Assembly (NCBI GenBank): GCA_946628495.1
Contig: CAMOWQ010000010.1
Location: 1 to 34,563, forward strand
Source: an uncultured Treponema sp.
GTDB lineage: Bacteria > Spirochaetota > Spirochaetia > Treponematales > Treponemataceae
Length of the DNA: 34,563 nt
Reading direction: 5' to 3'
In this document: piece by piece, positions 24,378-31,008 of the stretch
Position numbering within the stretch: position 1 is the stretch's first letter
Layout of the letters: each line of letters begins with the position of its first letter
Position numbers and translations under genes: made by a program
The notes under the pieces: generated by a model
Database searches by the model: none
Told to the model about the DNA's origin: nothing
What the model saw: only the letters and a program-made list of their open reading frames with translations

Positions 24378-26033
24378 TCAGGCAAATGTATAGACGTTAA
24401 GTTTTTCGGTTTTTCCGCGGATTTGTGCAGCATCTACAAGTTTAAGGGCAGGGGAAGAAGATTCGTCTTTTTGTGATTCGTCTGATTTTGTATTGGCGGC
24501 TGTTTGTGGGGAAATGGACGGGCGGTTACCGATGCCTGTTTTTGGGAGAACGGCAGGACTGTTACCGATGCCTGTTTCAATTTGTTCTACCGTTGATTGT
24601 GATATTAACAAGTCAGTGCTGTAAGTTTTGCAAAGGCTTTCTATGCGGCTTGCTGTGTTTACAGTGTCGCCGATTACAGTATATTCCATGCGGTTTGATG
24701 CCCCGATTGTACCTGCAAAAACGTTTCCCGTATGAATGCCGATTCCAAAATGAATTTCAGGCAGATTTTCTGTTTTATATTTAGAGGCATTTTCTTCGTT
24801 GATTTTTTTTAGAGCTTCCCTCATTTCAAGCGCGGCAAGAAAGGCATCCTGTGCATGAGTTTTGGATTCGACGGGCGCACCAAAAATTGCCATAATTGCA
24901 TCACCAATATATTTATTTATAATTCCGTGATGATTTGTAATGCATTTTCCAAGTTCCGTAAAATATCTGTTTAAAAAAGACACGACAGCCGGAGCTTCCA
25001 TTTTTTCACTCATCGCCGTAAAATTCCGTATGTCGCAGAAAAGCACCGTAACCTGCAGCGTTTTTCCGCCAAGCGCATTGTTGTGAAGCATTTCATTTTT
25101 CATAAGATAGTCGCGTACTTCTGGATCAACGATTTTTCCAAAGGTATCACGCATGAACTCTTTTTCGGCAAGAGAGTCGGACATATCGTTAAAGCTGTCG
25201 GCAAGCGTTCCAAGTTCGTCGGCAGTTACAATTGAAACTTTGCTTTTATAGTCGCCGTTCTGAATTTTTTTAGAAGCGTCGGTCAATTCATTAAGAGGAT
25301 TTATGATGATGCGTGAAAGTGCATTTGTAACCGCCAGTGCCATCAGAATAAAGAAGAACGAAATTATTATGATGTCAATTTGAACTGGCAGATGGTTGTT
25401 TACTTGAATTGTAATCAGGCTTGTAACAAGCAGAATAATCGGGAATACCGAGCAAACCATGATGCAGAATGTAAGAAGATGCTTGAATCTTGGACGGAAC
25501 GAAAAATCATTTTTAAGGATATGACCTTCTGGAAAAACTTTTGGAAGCAAAACAGAACGGTTTAAGATTTCAATTGCAAGATAAGAAAGCGTCCATGCCG
25601 TCATGCCGGAAAAAAGTGAGAAAACCCAGCTTGAAAAAAGAATGCCTTTTATGTGAATGCCAAGCGTGATTTTTGCATAAATTGCAAATGGAATTTCAAC
25701 AAAATAATACAGATTCCAACCGATTACGGACGAAAGCGAAAAAACAGAAGGAATTTCTGCAAGGTTTTTTACGATTTTTTCATCGCTTCTAAAAATCTTC
25801 ATTGAATAGGTTATGCATACGAACGTCGGTACAAGAAATGCAGCAACCAGCGCAAGATTAGAAATATATGTGCTGTCTAAAAATTCCTGCCAGATGCGGT
25901 TACTTTCAGTATCCATAACCGGTACAAAAAAAATAACAGGCACAAGAATTGCAACAATATTTGCGAAAATTACAATTACGCCGTAAATGCGGGTCATTTT
26001 GGCTATAAAACTTTTGTTCAGTTCCATCTGCAT
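24378..26033 (-). CDS. Class III adenylyl cyclase with membrane domain and HAMP
   Basis: A 551-aa enzyme converting ATP to cAMP. About six TM helices fill residues 15-240, HAMP follows at about 240-292 (IIINPLNELTDASKKIQNG), and the catalytic domain spans about 325-550. Metal-binding Asp are D334 (VLFCDIRNF) and D378 (YIGDAIMAIFGAP). The ATP-selecting pair is K374 (INKYIGD) and D456 (YTVIGDTVNTASR), and N459 and R463 are kept, so it should be an active adenylyl, not guanylyl, cyclase. Near the C-terminus a low-complexity insert of about 45 residues with a doubled TGIGN word splits the usual final beta-hairpin, which resumes at KLVDAAQIRGKTEKLNVY. The start is at Met1 or Met3; neither has a strong RBS. 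What the TM region senses is unknown. Confidence 0.92.
   Translation of the reverse strand: MQMELNKSFIAKMTRIYGVIVIFANIVAILVPVIFFVPVMDTESNRIWQEFLDSTYISNLALVAAFLVPTFVCITYSMKIFRSDEKIVKNLAEIPSVFSLSSVIGWNLYYFVEIPFAIYAKITLGIHIKGILFSSWVFSLFSGMTAWTLSYLAIEILNRSVLLPKVFPEGHILKNDFSFRPRFKHLLTFCIMVCSVFPIILLVTSLITIQVNNHLPVQIDIIIISFFFILMALAVTNALSRIIINPLNELTDASKKIQNGDYKSKVSIVTADELGTLADSFNDMSDSLAEKEFMRDTFGKIVDPEVRDYLMKNEMLHNNALGGKTLQVTVLFCDIRNFTAMSEKMEAPAVVSFLNRYFTELGKCITNHHGIINKYIGDAIMAIFGAPVESKTHAQDAFLAALEMREALKKINEENASKYKTENLPEIHFGIGIHTGNVFAGTIGASNRMEYTVIGDTVNTASRIESLCKTYSTDLLISQSTVEQIETGIGNSPAVLPKTGIGNRPSISPQTAANTKSDESQKDESSSPALKLVDAAQIRGKTEKLNVYTFA
24517..24576. repeat. Short direct repeat in the cyclase C-terminus
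   Basis: The word GTTACCGATGCCTGTTT occurs twice, about 40 bp apart, inside the cyclase gene. It encodes the two TGIGN motifs of the low-complexity insert. A repeat of this kind can vary by slippage or recombination in units of whole codons. Confidence 0.6.
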
Positions 26034-26106
26034 ATATTTTTTCTCATGAGGTTATGCTTATTATAACATTGATTGTGTGATTATAGAAAGAAATAATTTA
26101 TTCTGC

Positions 26107-26135
26107 TTGAAATCATGCCATAAACTGACTATTCT
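26107..26135 (+). promoter_or_regulatory. Candidate promoter of the histidine phosphatase gene
   Basis: TTGAAA (26107-26112), a 17-nt spacer and TATTCT (26130-26135). It fits the ATG at 26198 with a leader of about 55 nt and rules against the ORF-track start at 26135. Confidence 0.4.
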
Positions 26136-26197
26136 TGGTATATAGATTGATGTGCATAGGTCTATGCCTGAAAAGATACAGCAAGAGGAATTCAGAA

Positions 26198-26887
26198 ATG
26201 AGATTTTTATTTATTCGACATGGGGAACCTGATTATATAAATGATTGCCTTACGGCAACTGGAAAATTACAGGCAGAAGCTGCTGCAAAACGTCTTGCGG
26301 GCGAAGGCATTTGCGAAATTTATGCGTCTCCGCTTGGTCGTGCACAGGAAACGGCGAATTATACTGCTGAAACACTCGGTCTAAAAATTACTACTCTTGA
26401 TTTTATGCGAGAAATTTCGTGGGGTGGAGAAGGAGTTCCTGATGACGGCCACATTTGGACACTTGCAGGGAAAATGCTCTACGAAGATAATTTTGATTTT
26501 TATAAGCAGGATTGGCGTGAACATCCGTATTTTAAGCATAATACTGTTATGCCCTGCTACGATAAAGTTGCAGCCGGTATAGATGAGTTTTTAGAAGGAC
26601 AGGGTTATCGTCATGACGGCAGAAGATTTTTTTGCAGCCAGCCGAATGACAAAACTATTGCTCTTTTTAGTCATGGCGGTTCAGGAGGAGCTGCATTGTC
26701 TCATATTTTATCCATGCCTTTTCCTTATGAACTTTGTGTTTTTCCTTATACTTATACTTCGGTGATTGCGGTGGATTTTCCGTCAAAAGCAGGCTGCTTT
26801 GTTCATCCGCGAGTAGAACTTTTTAACGATGCTGCTCATATCAAAGGTTTGGGCGATGAGTTGAAGGTGCAGCAGAAGGTAGATTAG
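26198..26887 (+). CDS. Histidine phosphatase superfamily protein (phosphoglycerate-mutase-like)
   Basis: A 229-aa cytoplasmic phosphatase. The ATG at 26198 is chosen because AGAGGA precedes it and the protein then begins directly with the catalytic strand MRFLFIRHGEPDY; the 21 codons upstream in the track overlap the promoter. Catalytic residues are H8 (RHG), an Arg and Glu in the loop region (REISWGGEG), and a second His in ALFSHGGSGGA. The substrate may be a small phosphoester; it is not a clear metabolic GpmA, which has other signature loops. It stands alone and faces the SPL-like gene. Confidence 0.88.
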   Translation: MRFLFIRHGEPDYINDCLTATGKLQAEAAAKRLAGEGICEIYASPLGRAQETANYTAETLGLKITTLDFMREISWGGEGVPDDGHIWTLAGKMLYEDNFDFYKQDWREHPYFKHNTVMPCYDKVAAGIDEFLEGQGYRHDGRRFFCSQPNDKTIALFSHGGSGGAALSHILSMPFPYELCVFPYTYTSVIAVDFPSKAGCFVHPRVELFNDAAHIKGLGDELKVQQKVD

Positions 26888-26903
26888 AGGATTATCATTT
26901 TTC

Positions 26904-27773
26904 TTAAAACAAAGACGGTTGTAAAGGATCGTTTTCTGGAAATTCTTCTATCCATTTAAAAATGCTGTCTGTGCCAAGCATGATGTTGTTCTGGCGGCAG
27001 AGGGTAGAGAGGTAAGTCATAAGCTCATGTTCATGCGGGCTTGAACACATATAGTTGTAGCCGAAGGTACGGATATAGCGGTTTTTGAGATTGCTGTTAG
27101 GAAAGTTTCGCTCCAAAGCAGCGTAAAAATATTCTCTATTTCCTTCTCGCAAAGTTAGCCCCATTCCAAAACATATGATTGCGTGAACTTTTGCACGAAC
27201 GCAGTAATCAACAATTCCTTTTACATTTTCTTTTGTATCATTTATAAAAGGCAGAAGCGGACTGAACCAGACAACGGTGGGAATTCCTCGTTCGTGGCAG
27301 GCTTGCAAAACTTCAAAGCGGCGGCTTGTGGGACAGACGCCAGGTTCAATTTTGAGGCAAAGTTCGTCATCTGCAGTGGTGAGCGTCATTTGAACTACGG
27401 CTTTTGTCTTTTTGTTTATGCGTTCAAGAATATCCAGGTCGCGAAGCACAAGATCTGATTTAGTTATAAGAGTAGCGCCAAAATTGTATCGGTCAATAAT
27501 TTCAAGACAGCGGCGCATAAGGCCAAGTTCTTTTTCCAGAGGAATGTAAGGGTCGCACATTGAACCTGTACCAATCATGCAGCGTTTGCGTTTTTTACTA
27601 AGTGTTTCTTCCAGAAGTTCCGGTGCGTTTTGCTTAACTTCTATATCTTCGAACTCATGCGTAAACTGATAGCACTTGCTTCGCGAATCACAGTAAATGC
27701 AGCCATGCATACAGCCGCGGTAAATATTCATACTGCGAGGTGTTAGAATTGTCTTTGCGGTTACGAAGTGCAT
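26904..27773 (-). CDS. SPL-like radical SAM protein (COG1533 type)
   Basis: A 289-aa iron-sulfur enzyme. The cluster motif CMHGCIYCDS (Cx3Cx2C) follows ILTPRSMNIYRG, the usual entry of spore-photoproduct-lyase-like proteins. Other family words are CMIGTGSMCDPYIPLE, GATLITKSDLVLRDLDIL and QMTLTTADDELCLKIEP. The reaction is not established for these non-sporulating relatives; DNA repair or nucleotide or protein modification is possible. I choose the ATG at 27773 over the track start at 27830, because a TATAAT lies 6 nt before it and the upstream codons cover the promoter. There is no Shine-Dalgarno, so the mRNA may be leaderless. Confidence 0.87.
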   Translation of the reverse strand: MHFVTAKTILTPRSMNIYRGCMHGCIYCDSRSKCYQFTHEFEDIEVKQNAPELLEETLSKKRKRCMIGTGSMCDPYIPLEKELGLMRRCLEIIDRYNFGATLITKSDLVLRDLDILERINKKTKAVVQMTLTTADDELCLKIEPGVCPTSRRFEVLQACHERGIPTVVWFSPLLPFINDTKENVKGIVDYCVRAKVHAIICFGMGLTLREGNREYFYAALERNFPNSNLKNRYIRTFGYNYMCSSPHEHELMTYLSTLCRQNNIMLGTDSIFKWIEEFPENDPLQPSLF

Positions 27774-27779
27774 GAATTT

Positions 27780-27785
27780 ATTATA
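27780..27785 (-). promoter_or_regulatory. -10 element directly before the SPL-like gene
   Basis: A perfect TATAAT on the minus strand, six bases before the ATG at 27773; the -35 region is weak. Initiation would fall at the start codon. Confidence 0.45.
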
Positions 27786-27892
27786 GCACAAAAAATATGG
27801 CTGTGTGATGTCATGTTTTGAGAGGTTCAAATTTTTCCTAAAATCAGAAAATATATGTTATACTTTGCTTAAGAAAACCGAAGGGAGTTTTT

Positions 27893-29098
27893 ATGTTCAT
27901 CGCTTGGGAAATCATAAAATTTATCTTAAATGTTTTGGCAATTACAACAATTGTAGATATCATTCTTATGGGGCCATTGTTTCCTCATTTTGAAAAACGT
28001 GCAAAGAGGTCGAAGTTTTTTGTAAGCCCAAAGAAGGAAACTGTGCGAACAGAAGCAGGCAGTTTTTTTGAATTTCAGGAGGGTGGCGGTTGTGCAGGTT
28101 TTTCTTCTGCTTTTGTTCTGAGGCATCTTGGCGAAAATGCCAAAGGGGATGAAGTTTTTAAAGAAGTTCCATTCACTTATGGTAACGGGGTTGCTTTTCC
28201 AAAAGGCATAACAGGATTTTTCAAAAAGCGCGGAATCAAAATGAAGGCATGCTGCGGTAACCTTGCAGCGTTGCAGAATGAACTTACCCATGGAAATCCA
28301 GTGATTGTTGTAATCCGTTCTTTTGTAGGAAAAAGTTTTTTGCATTTTGCCTGCGTTACCGGTTATGATGAAGAAAATATTTATTTTGCAGATTCTATAA
28401 AAGATTGGGTTAATGTGGATGAGGCTGGTAATCTGATTAAGTCAGAGGAAACTTCGGGTGCAGAGTCGGCAAGTGAGTCATCTTCTACGTCAGAACAGAA
28501 GGTTTACTACAATCGCGTTGTTCCTGTGGCGGAATTCAAAAAACTTTGGAATACTTCAATGCTCAAAATGCCATTATACTTTAATATTTATTTTGCAATG
28601 TCTGCGCCGGCTGAAAGCAAGGAACTTTGGGACGCATATAATTCAAATCTTGAAAAAATAGAAGGACTTACTTTGGTGCGTGGCGAGGAGGAGAAGATTC
28701 CAGAAGGGGTTTATCATCTTGTCTGCGAGATTCTTGTTCGACACACCGATGGTTCGTATCTTTTGATGAAGCGCGATCCGACTAAGCCTCTTTATCCGGA
28801 TATGTGGGAAGCAACGGCGGGTGGTTCGGCATTGCAGGGGGAAAGTCCTGTTGAAGGGGCAATGCGTGAACTTCGTGAAGAAACGGGAATCGTGTCAAAA
28901 TCGCTTGAAAAACTGGACTGGTCGTTGGGAAAAACTTGCATTCACTGCCGGTTTTTGTGCGTAACAGATTGTAAAAAAGATTCAATAATATTTCAAAAAG
29001 GCGAAACCTGTGCTTACCGTTGGGTGAGTGCAGAAGAACTTCTGGCTATTCCAGACGAAGAACTGGTTGGCTGGCAGATGAAGAGGTTTGTAAAATGA
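27893..29098 (+). CDS. Fusion of a membrane-anchored C39-like peptidase domain with a Nudix hydrolase
   Basis: A 401-aa protein with a good GGGAG ribosome site and a TATACT -10 at 27859. A TM helix at about 8-28 is followed by a C39/papain-like domain (about 55-235): Cys67 in EGGGCAGFSSAFVLRHLG, His151 in SFLHFACVTGYD and Asp167 in IYFADSIKDW, a plausible catalytic triad. A Ser-rich linker at 187-202 lies within this part. From about 270 on there is a complete Nudix domain with the box GGSALQGESPVEGAMRELREETGI (G311, E317, R325, E326, E329, E330), which needs Mg2+ and hydrolyses nucleoside diphosphate-X or similar. I know no standard family with this pairing. It overlaps the next gene by ATGA, so it is translationally coupled. 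Confidence 0.85.
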   Translation: MFIAWEIIKFILNVLAITTIVDIILMGPLFPHFEKRAKRSKFFVSPKKETVRTEAGSFFEFQEGGGCAGFSSAFVLRHLGENAKGDEVFKEVPFTYGNGVAFPKGITGFFKKRGIKMKACCGNLAALQNELTHGNPVIVVIRSFVGKSFLHFACVTGYDEENIYFADSIKDWVNVDEAGNLIKSEETSGAESASESSSTSEQKVYYNRVVPVAEFKKLWNTSMLKMPLYFNIYFAMSAPAESKELWDAYNSNLEKIEGLTLVRGEEEKIPEGVYHLVCEILVRHTDGSYLLMKRDPTKPLYPDMWEATAGGSALQGESPVEGAMRELREETGIVSKSLEKLDWSLGKTCIHCRFLCVTDCKKDSIIFQKGETCAYRWVSAEELLAIPDEELVGWQMKRFVK

Positions 29099-29670
29099 CA
29101 ACAATCTATTTTGTAAGACATTGTAAACCAGATATTAGCATAGCAGATGACAGAAAGAGGCCTTTGACCGAAGAAGGACTTGCAGATTCTACAAAGGTTA
29201 TGGAAGTTTTGAAGGATAAAAAAATCGATATGTTCATTTCAAGTCCATACAAGCGAAGTTATGATTCAATAAAAAAGGCAGCTGATTTTTACGGGCAGTC
29301 AATACTTACTGATGAAAGGCTCCGCGAACGTAAGGCTGGGAAAGACAGCAACAATCACGAAATGTTTAAAAAGCGCTGGGCAGATTTAAATTTTGCAGAA
29401 GCAGACGGAGAATCAATCGGTGAAGTGCAAAAAAGAAATATCGAAGCTTTAAACGAAATCCTTGAAAAATATCAGGATAAAATAATTGTAATCGGCACAC
29501 ACGGAACCGCGCTTAGCAGCATCTTTAATTATTATGATTCCAGTTTTAACGACGAAAGTTTTATGAAAATTGTAGATTTAATGCCATACATTGTAAAAAT
29601 GGAATTTGACGGCAAAAAGAACGTTTCTAAAGAAGAGGTGTTTTCTATTTATAAGGAATGGAAAGGCTGA
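29095..29670 (+). CDS. Histidine phosphatase superfamily protein, RHC variant
   Basis: A 191-aa phosphatase that begins MTTIYFVRHCKPD at the ATG overlapping the stop of the Nudix fusion gene; the longer track start at 29020 lies inside that gene. The catalytic His is in RHC instead of the usual RHG, a less common variant. FISSPYKRSYDSI gives the family's Arg, ERLRERK-like residues follow, and VIGTHGTALSSI has the second His. It is coupled to the Nudix gene, and a P-loop kinase follows after 32 nt, suggesting one operon that handles small phosphorylated molecules. The substrate is unknown. Confidence 0.87.
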   Translation: MTTIYFVRHCKPDISIADDRKRPLTEEGLADSTKVMEVLKDKKIDMFISSPYKRSYDSIKKAADFYGQSILTDERLRERKAGKDSNNHEMFKKRWADLNFAEADGESIGEVQKRNIEALNEILEKYQDKIIVIGTHGTALSSIFNYYDSSFNDESFMKIVDLMPYIVKMEFDGKKNVSKEEVFSIYKEWKG

Positions 29671-29702
29671 TACAAGTTCGAATTGAAAGAAAGAGAACTA
29701 AA

Positions 29703-30218
29703 ATGAAAACATTAATCATTCTCTGCGCCCCATGTGGCGTAGGAAAATCAACAATAAGAGAGCTTCTCGCCGCACGAAATCAGCTGACAGATTATGCCTG
29801 CATCGACACAGATGCCGTAGGCCTGAACTGGCACGACTACGCAGGCACAGACCATGAAAATCAATATCAAACAGATTGCCTCAAACGTGCAGACGAAATC
29901 TCCGGCGACAAAAATATTTTCTTTGTGAGTGCCGGCATGAATCCGCCGAACTTTTATAACAACGTGGATTTGCCCGAAACAATAGGGAGAACTTTTTTTA
30001 TCGGTATGACCTGTTCTGATGAAGAAATCACAAAACGCCTCAAAGCCAGACCGGCCGAACGCAAAACCGACAGCGATGACTTCATAAAAAGCCAGCACGA
30101 ATACAGTGCCTGGTTCAAAAGAAGTAAAGGAAAATTCCAGCTTTTTATTGATAATACAAATCAGACACAGGAAGAAACTGCCGGGCTTATCGAAGACTTT
30201 ATAAACTCACTACAGTAA
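29703..30218 (+). CDS. P-loop kinase-like protein (AAA_17/AAA_33 type)
   Basis: A 171-aa small-molecule kinase-like protein starting MKTLIILCAPCGVGKSTIRE, with the Walker A at about 9-17 and an Asp-rich strand ACIDTDAVGLNW that often binds substrate or Mg2+ in this group. A later Arg-rich lid (KRLKARPAERKTDSDD) fits nucleotide kinases. The ATG at 29703 is preferred to the track start at 29658 because it opens the first beta-strand. Codon choice is C-ending and GC-richer (for example GCC, ATC, GGC) than its neighbours, hinting at recent acquisition. Its end overlaps the opposite-strand Cys4 gene by 20 bp. Confidence 0.82.
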   Translation: MKTLIILCAPCGVGKSTIRELLAARNQLTDYACIDTDAVGLNWHDYAGTDHENQYQTDCLKRADEISGDKNIFFVSAGMNPPNFYNNVDLPETIGRTFFIGMTCSDEEITKRLKARPAERKTDSDDFIKSQHEYSAWFKRSKGKFQLFIDNTNQTQEETAGLIEDFINSLQ

Positions 30219-30420
30219 TGTGGGCAATATCCTGAATTCTGATATGAGTATCGTTTCCAATGTCCAGGAAGTCGCCCCAGTCTTCGGAGGTAAAGCAGCC
30301 GTGTTCATAACAACCACCATCGGAACGGCAGTTCTGGCAGGGGTTCTTTGAAAACTTTTCGATATTCTGGACAGTGTAAGTGTCGCTTGTTCCGTCTTTG
30401 AATTTTACAAGAATTCTCAT
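30199..30420 (-). CDS. Small Cys-rich protein, possible zinc-binding
   Basis: A 73-aa protein. The TTG of the track (30435) is rejected in favour of the ATG at 30420, which lies 6 nt after GGAGG. It begins MRILVKFKDGTSDTYTVQN, a beta-strand pair, then CQNCRSDGGCYEHGC, four Cys with a His that could bind one zinc, then FLDIGNDTHIRIQDIAHITVV. It may be a compact sensor or RNA/protein-binding domain, but no family is recognised. A TATAAT on the same strand at 30440-30435 precedes it, so it is expressed separately and divergent from yhcH-like. Confidence 0.75.
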   Translation of the reverse strand: MRILVKFKDGTSDTYTVQNIEKFSKNPCQNCRSDGGCYEHGCFTSEDWGDFLDIGNDTHIRIQDIAHITVVSL

Positions 30421-30451
30421 ATCGTACCTCCGCAATTATACTAACCGCACA

Positions 30452-30481
30452 TTGTGAATTCCGCAACAATTATGATAAAAT
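30452..30481 (+). promoter_or_regulatory. Candidate promoter of the YhcH-family gene
   Basis: TTGTGA (30452-30457), an 18-nt spacer and TAAAAT (30476-30481). The GAGG ribosome site at 30488-30491 would fall at the 5' end of the transcript. Confidence 0.4.
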
Positions 30482-30496
30482 ATCATCGAGGTAACT

Positions 30497-30928
30497 ATGA
30501 AAGATTTAAATAAAATAAAAGAACTTTGCCCGTCTGCTTACGATTTTATCGTTAGTAAAGCAAAAGATGCTGCTGTTGGGAAATATGAACTTGAAAACGG
30601 CGCTTATGTTAGCGTTCAGGAATATACAACCAAGGCGCGTGCAGAGGCTAAATATGAAGCTCACAAAAAGTTTATAGATATTCAGCTGATTCTTAGCGGA
30701 AAGGAACTTATTGCCGTAACTCCGATTGAAAAAATGGAAATTAAAGATGAATATAACGAAACAAAGGATGTTATGTTCTTCCAGCACAATGACGAATGTA
30801 CCGATTACGTTCTTGAATCTGGCGATTTTCTGATTTTATATCCGCAGGATGTTCATATGCCAGGCGTTTGCGTGAATGAAAAATCGGCAGTTCGAAAAAT
30901 TGTGGTAAAAGTGCCGGTGTCTAAATAA
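30497..30928 (+). CDS. YhcH/YjgK/YiaL-family protein (DUF386)
   Basis: A 143-aa cupin-like protein of the family that includes EbgC and YiaL, thought to act in sugar or sialic acid metabolism, perhaps as an isomerase or anomerase. Family words are KYEAHKKFIDIQLILSG, ELIAVTPIEKMEIKDEYN and GDFLILYPQDVHMPGV; the His residues (H in EAHKKF, DVHMP) and Glu are likely metal ligands. Start ATG 30497, preceded by GAGG. It is short and complete. No sugar operon surrounds it. The two inverted repeats that follow may terminate its transcript. Confidence 0.9.
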   Translation: MKDLNKIKELCPSAYDFIVSKAKDAAVGKYELENGAYVSVQEYTTKARAEAKYEAHKKFIDIQLILSGKELIAVTPIEKMEIKDEYNETKDVMFFQHNDECTDYVLESGDFLILYPQDVHMPGVCVNEKSAVRKIVVKVPVSK

Positions 30929-30948
30929 TTAAGAGATTGAGCTTAATT
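30927..30948 (+). terminator. AT-rich hairpin after yhcH-like
   Basis: AATTAAG (30927-30933) and CTTAATT (30942-30948) form a 7-bp stem with an 8-nt loop right at the stop codon. It is not followed by a clear T-run, so termination is uncertain. Confidence 0.3.
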
Positions 30949-30950
30949 TA

Positions 30951-30989
30951 ACGGCGGAGATTTCAAGTCAGACTTGAAATCTCCGCCGT
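30951..30989. repeat. Perfect 19-bp inverted repeat (palindrome)
   Basis: ACGGCGGAGATTTCAAGTC and its exact reverse complement, with one central base, make 39 bp. It stands between the stop of the yhcH-like gene and the ATPase gene. The right arm includes the TTGAAA used as candidate -35 of the next gene. It could be an intrinsic hairpin terminator without a U-tract, an operator, or a dispersed repeat. Confidence 0.85.
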
Positions 30990-31002
30990 ATCATGTTATC
31001 CT
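30974..31002 (+). promoter_or_regulatory. Candidate promoter of the DUF4143 ATPase gene, overlapping the palindrome
   Basis: TTGAAA (30974-30979), a 17-nt spacer and TATCCT (30997-31002), six bases before the ATG at 31009. The -35 lies inside the right arm of the palindrome. There is no Shine-Dalgarno, so leaderless initiation is possible. Confidence 0.4.
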
Positions 31003-31008
31003 TAATTT

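Noticed and set aside
29020-29094. Longer start for the RHC phosphatase
   Set aside because: It lies inside the Nudix fusion gene in another frame; the coupled ATGA start gives the natural N-terminal strand.
30951-30989. Integron attC site
   Set aside because: The palindrome is perfect and lacks the RYYYAAC/GTTRRRY core sites and the bulged bases typical of attC; no integrase is seen.
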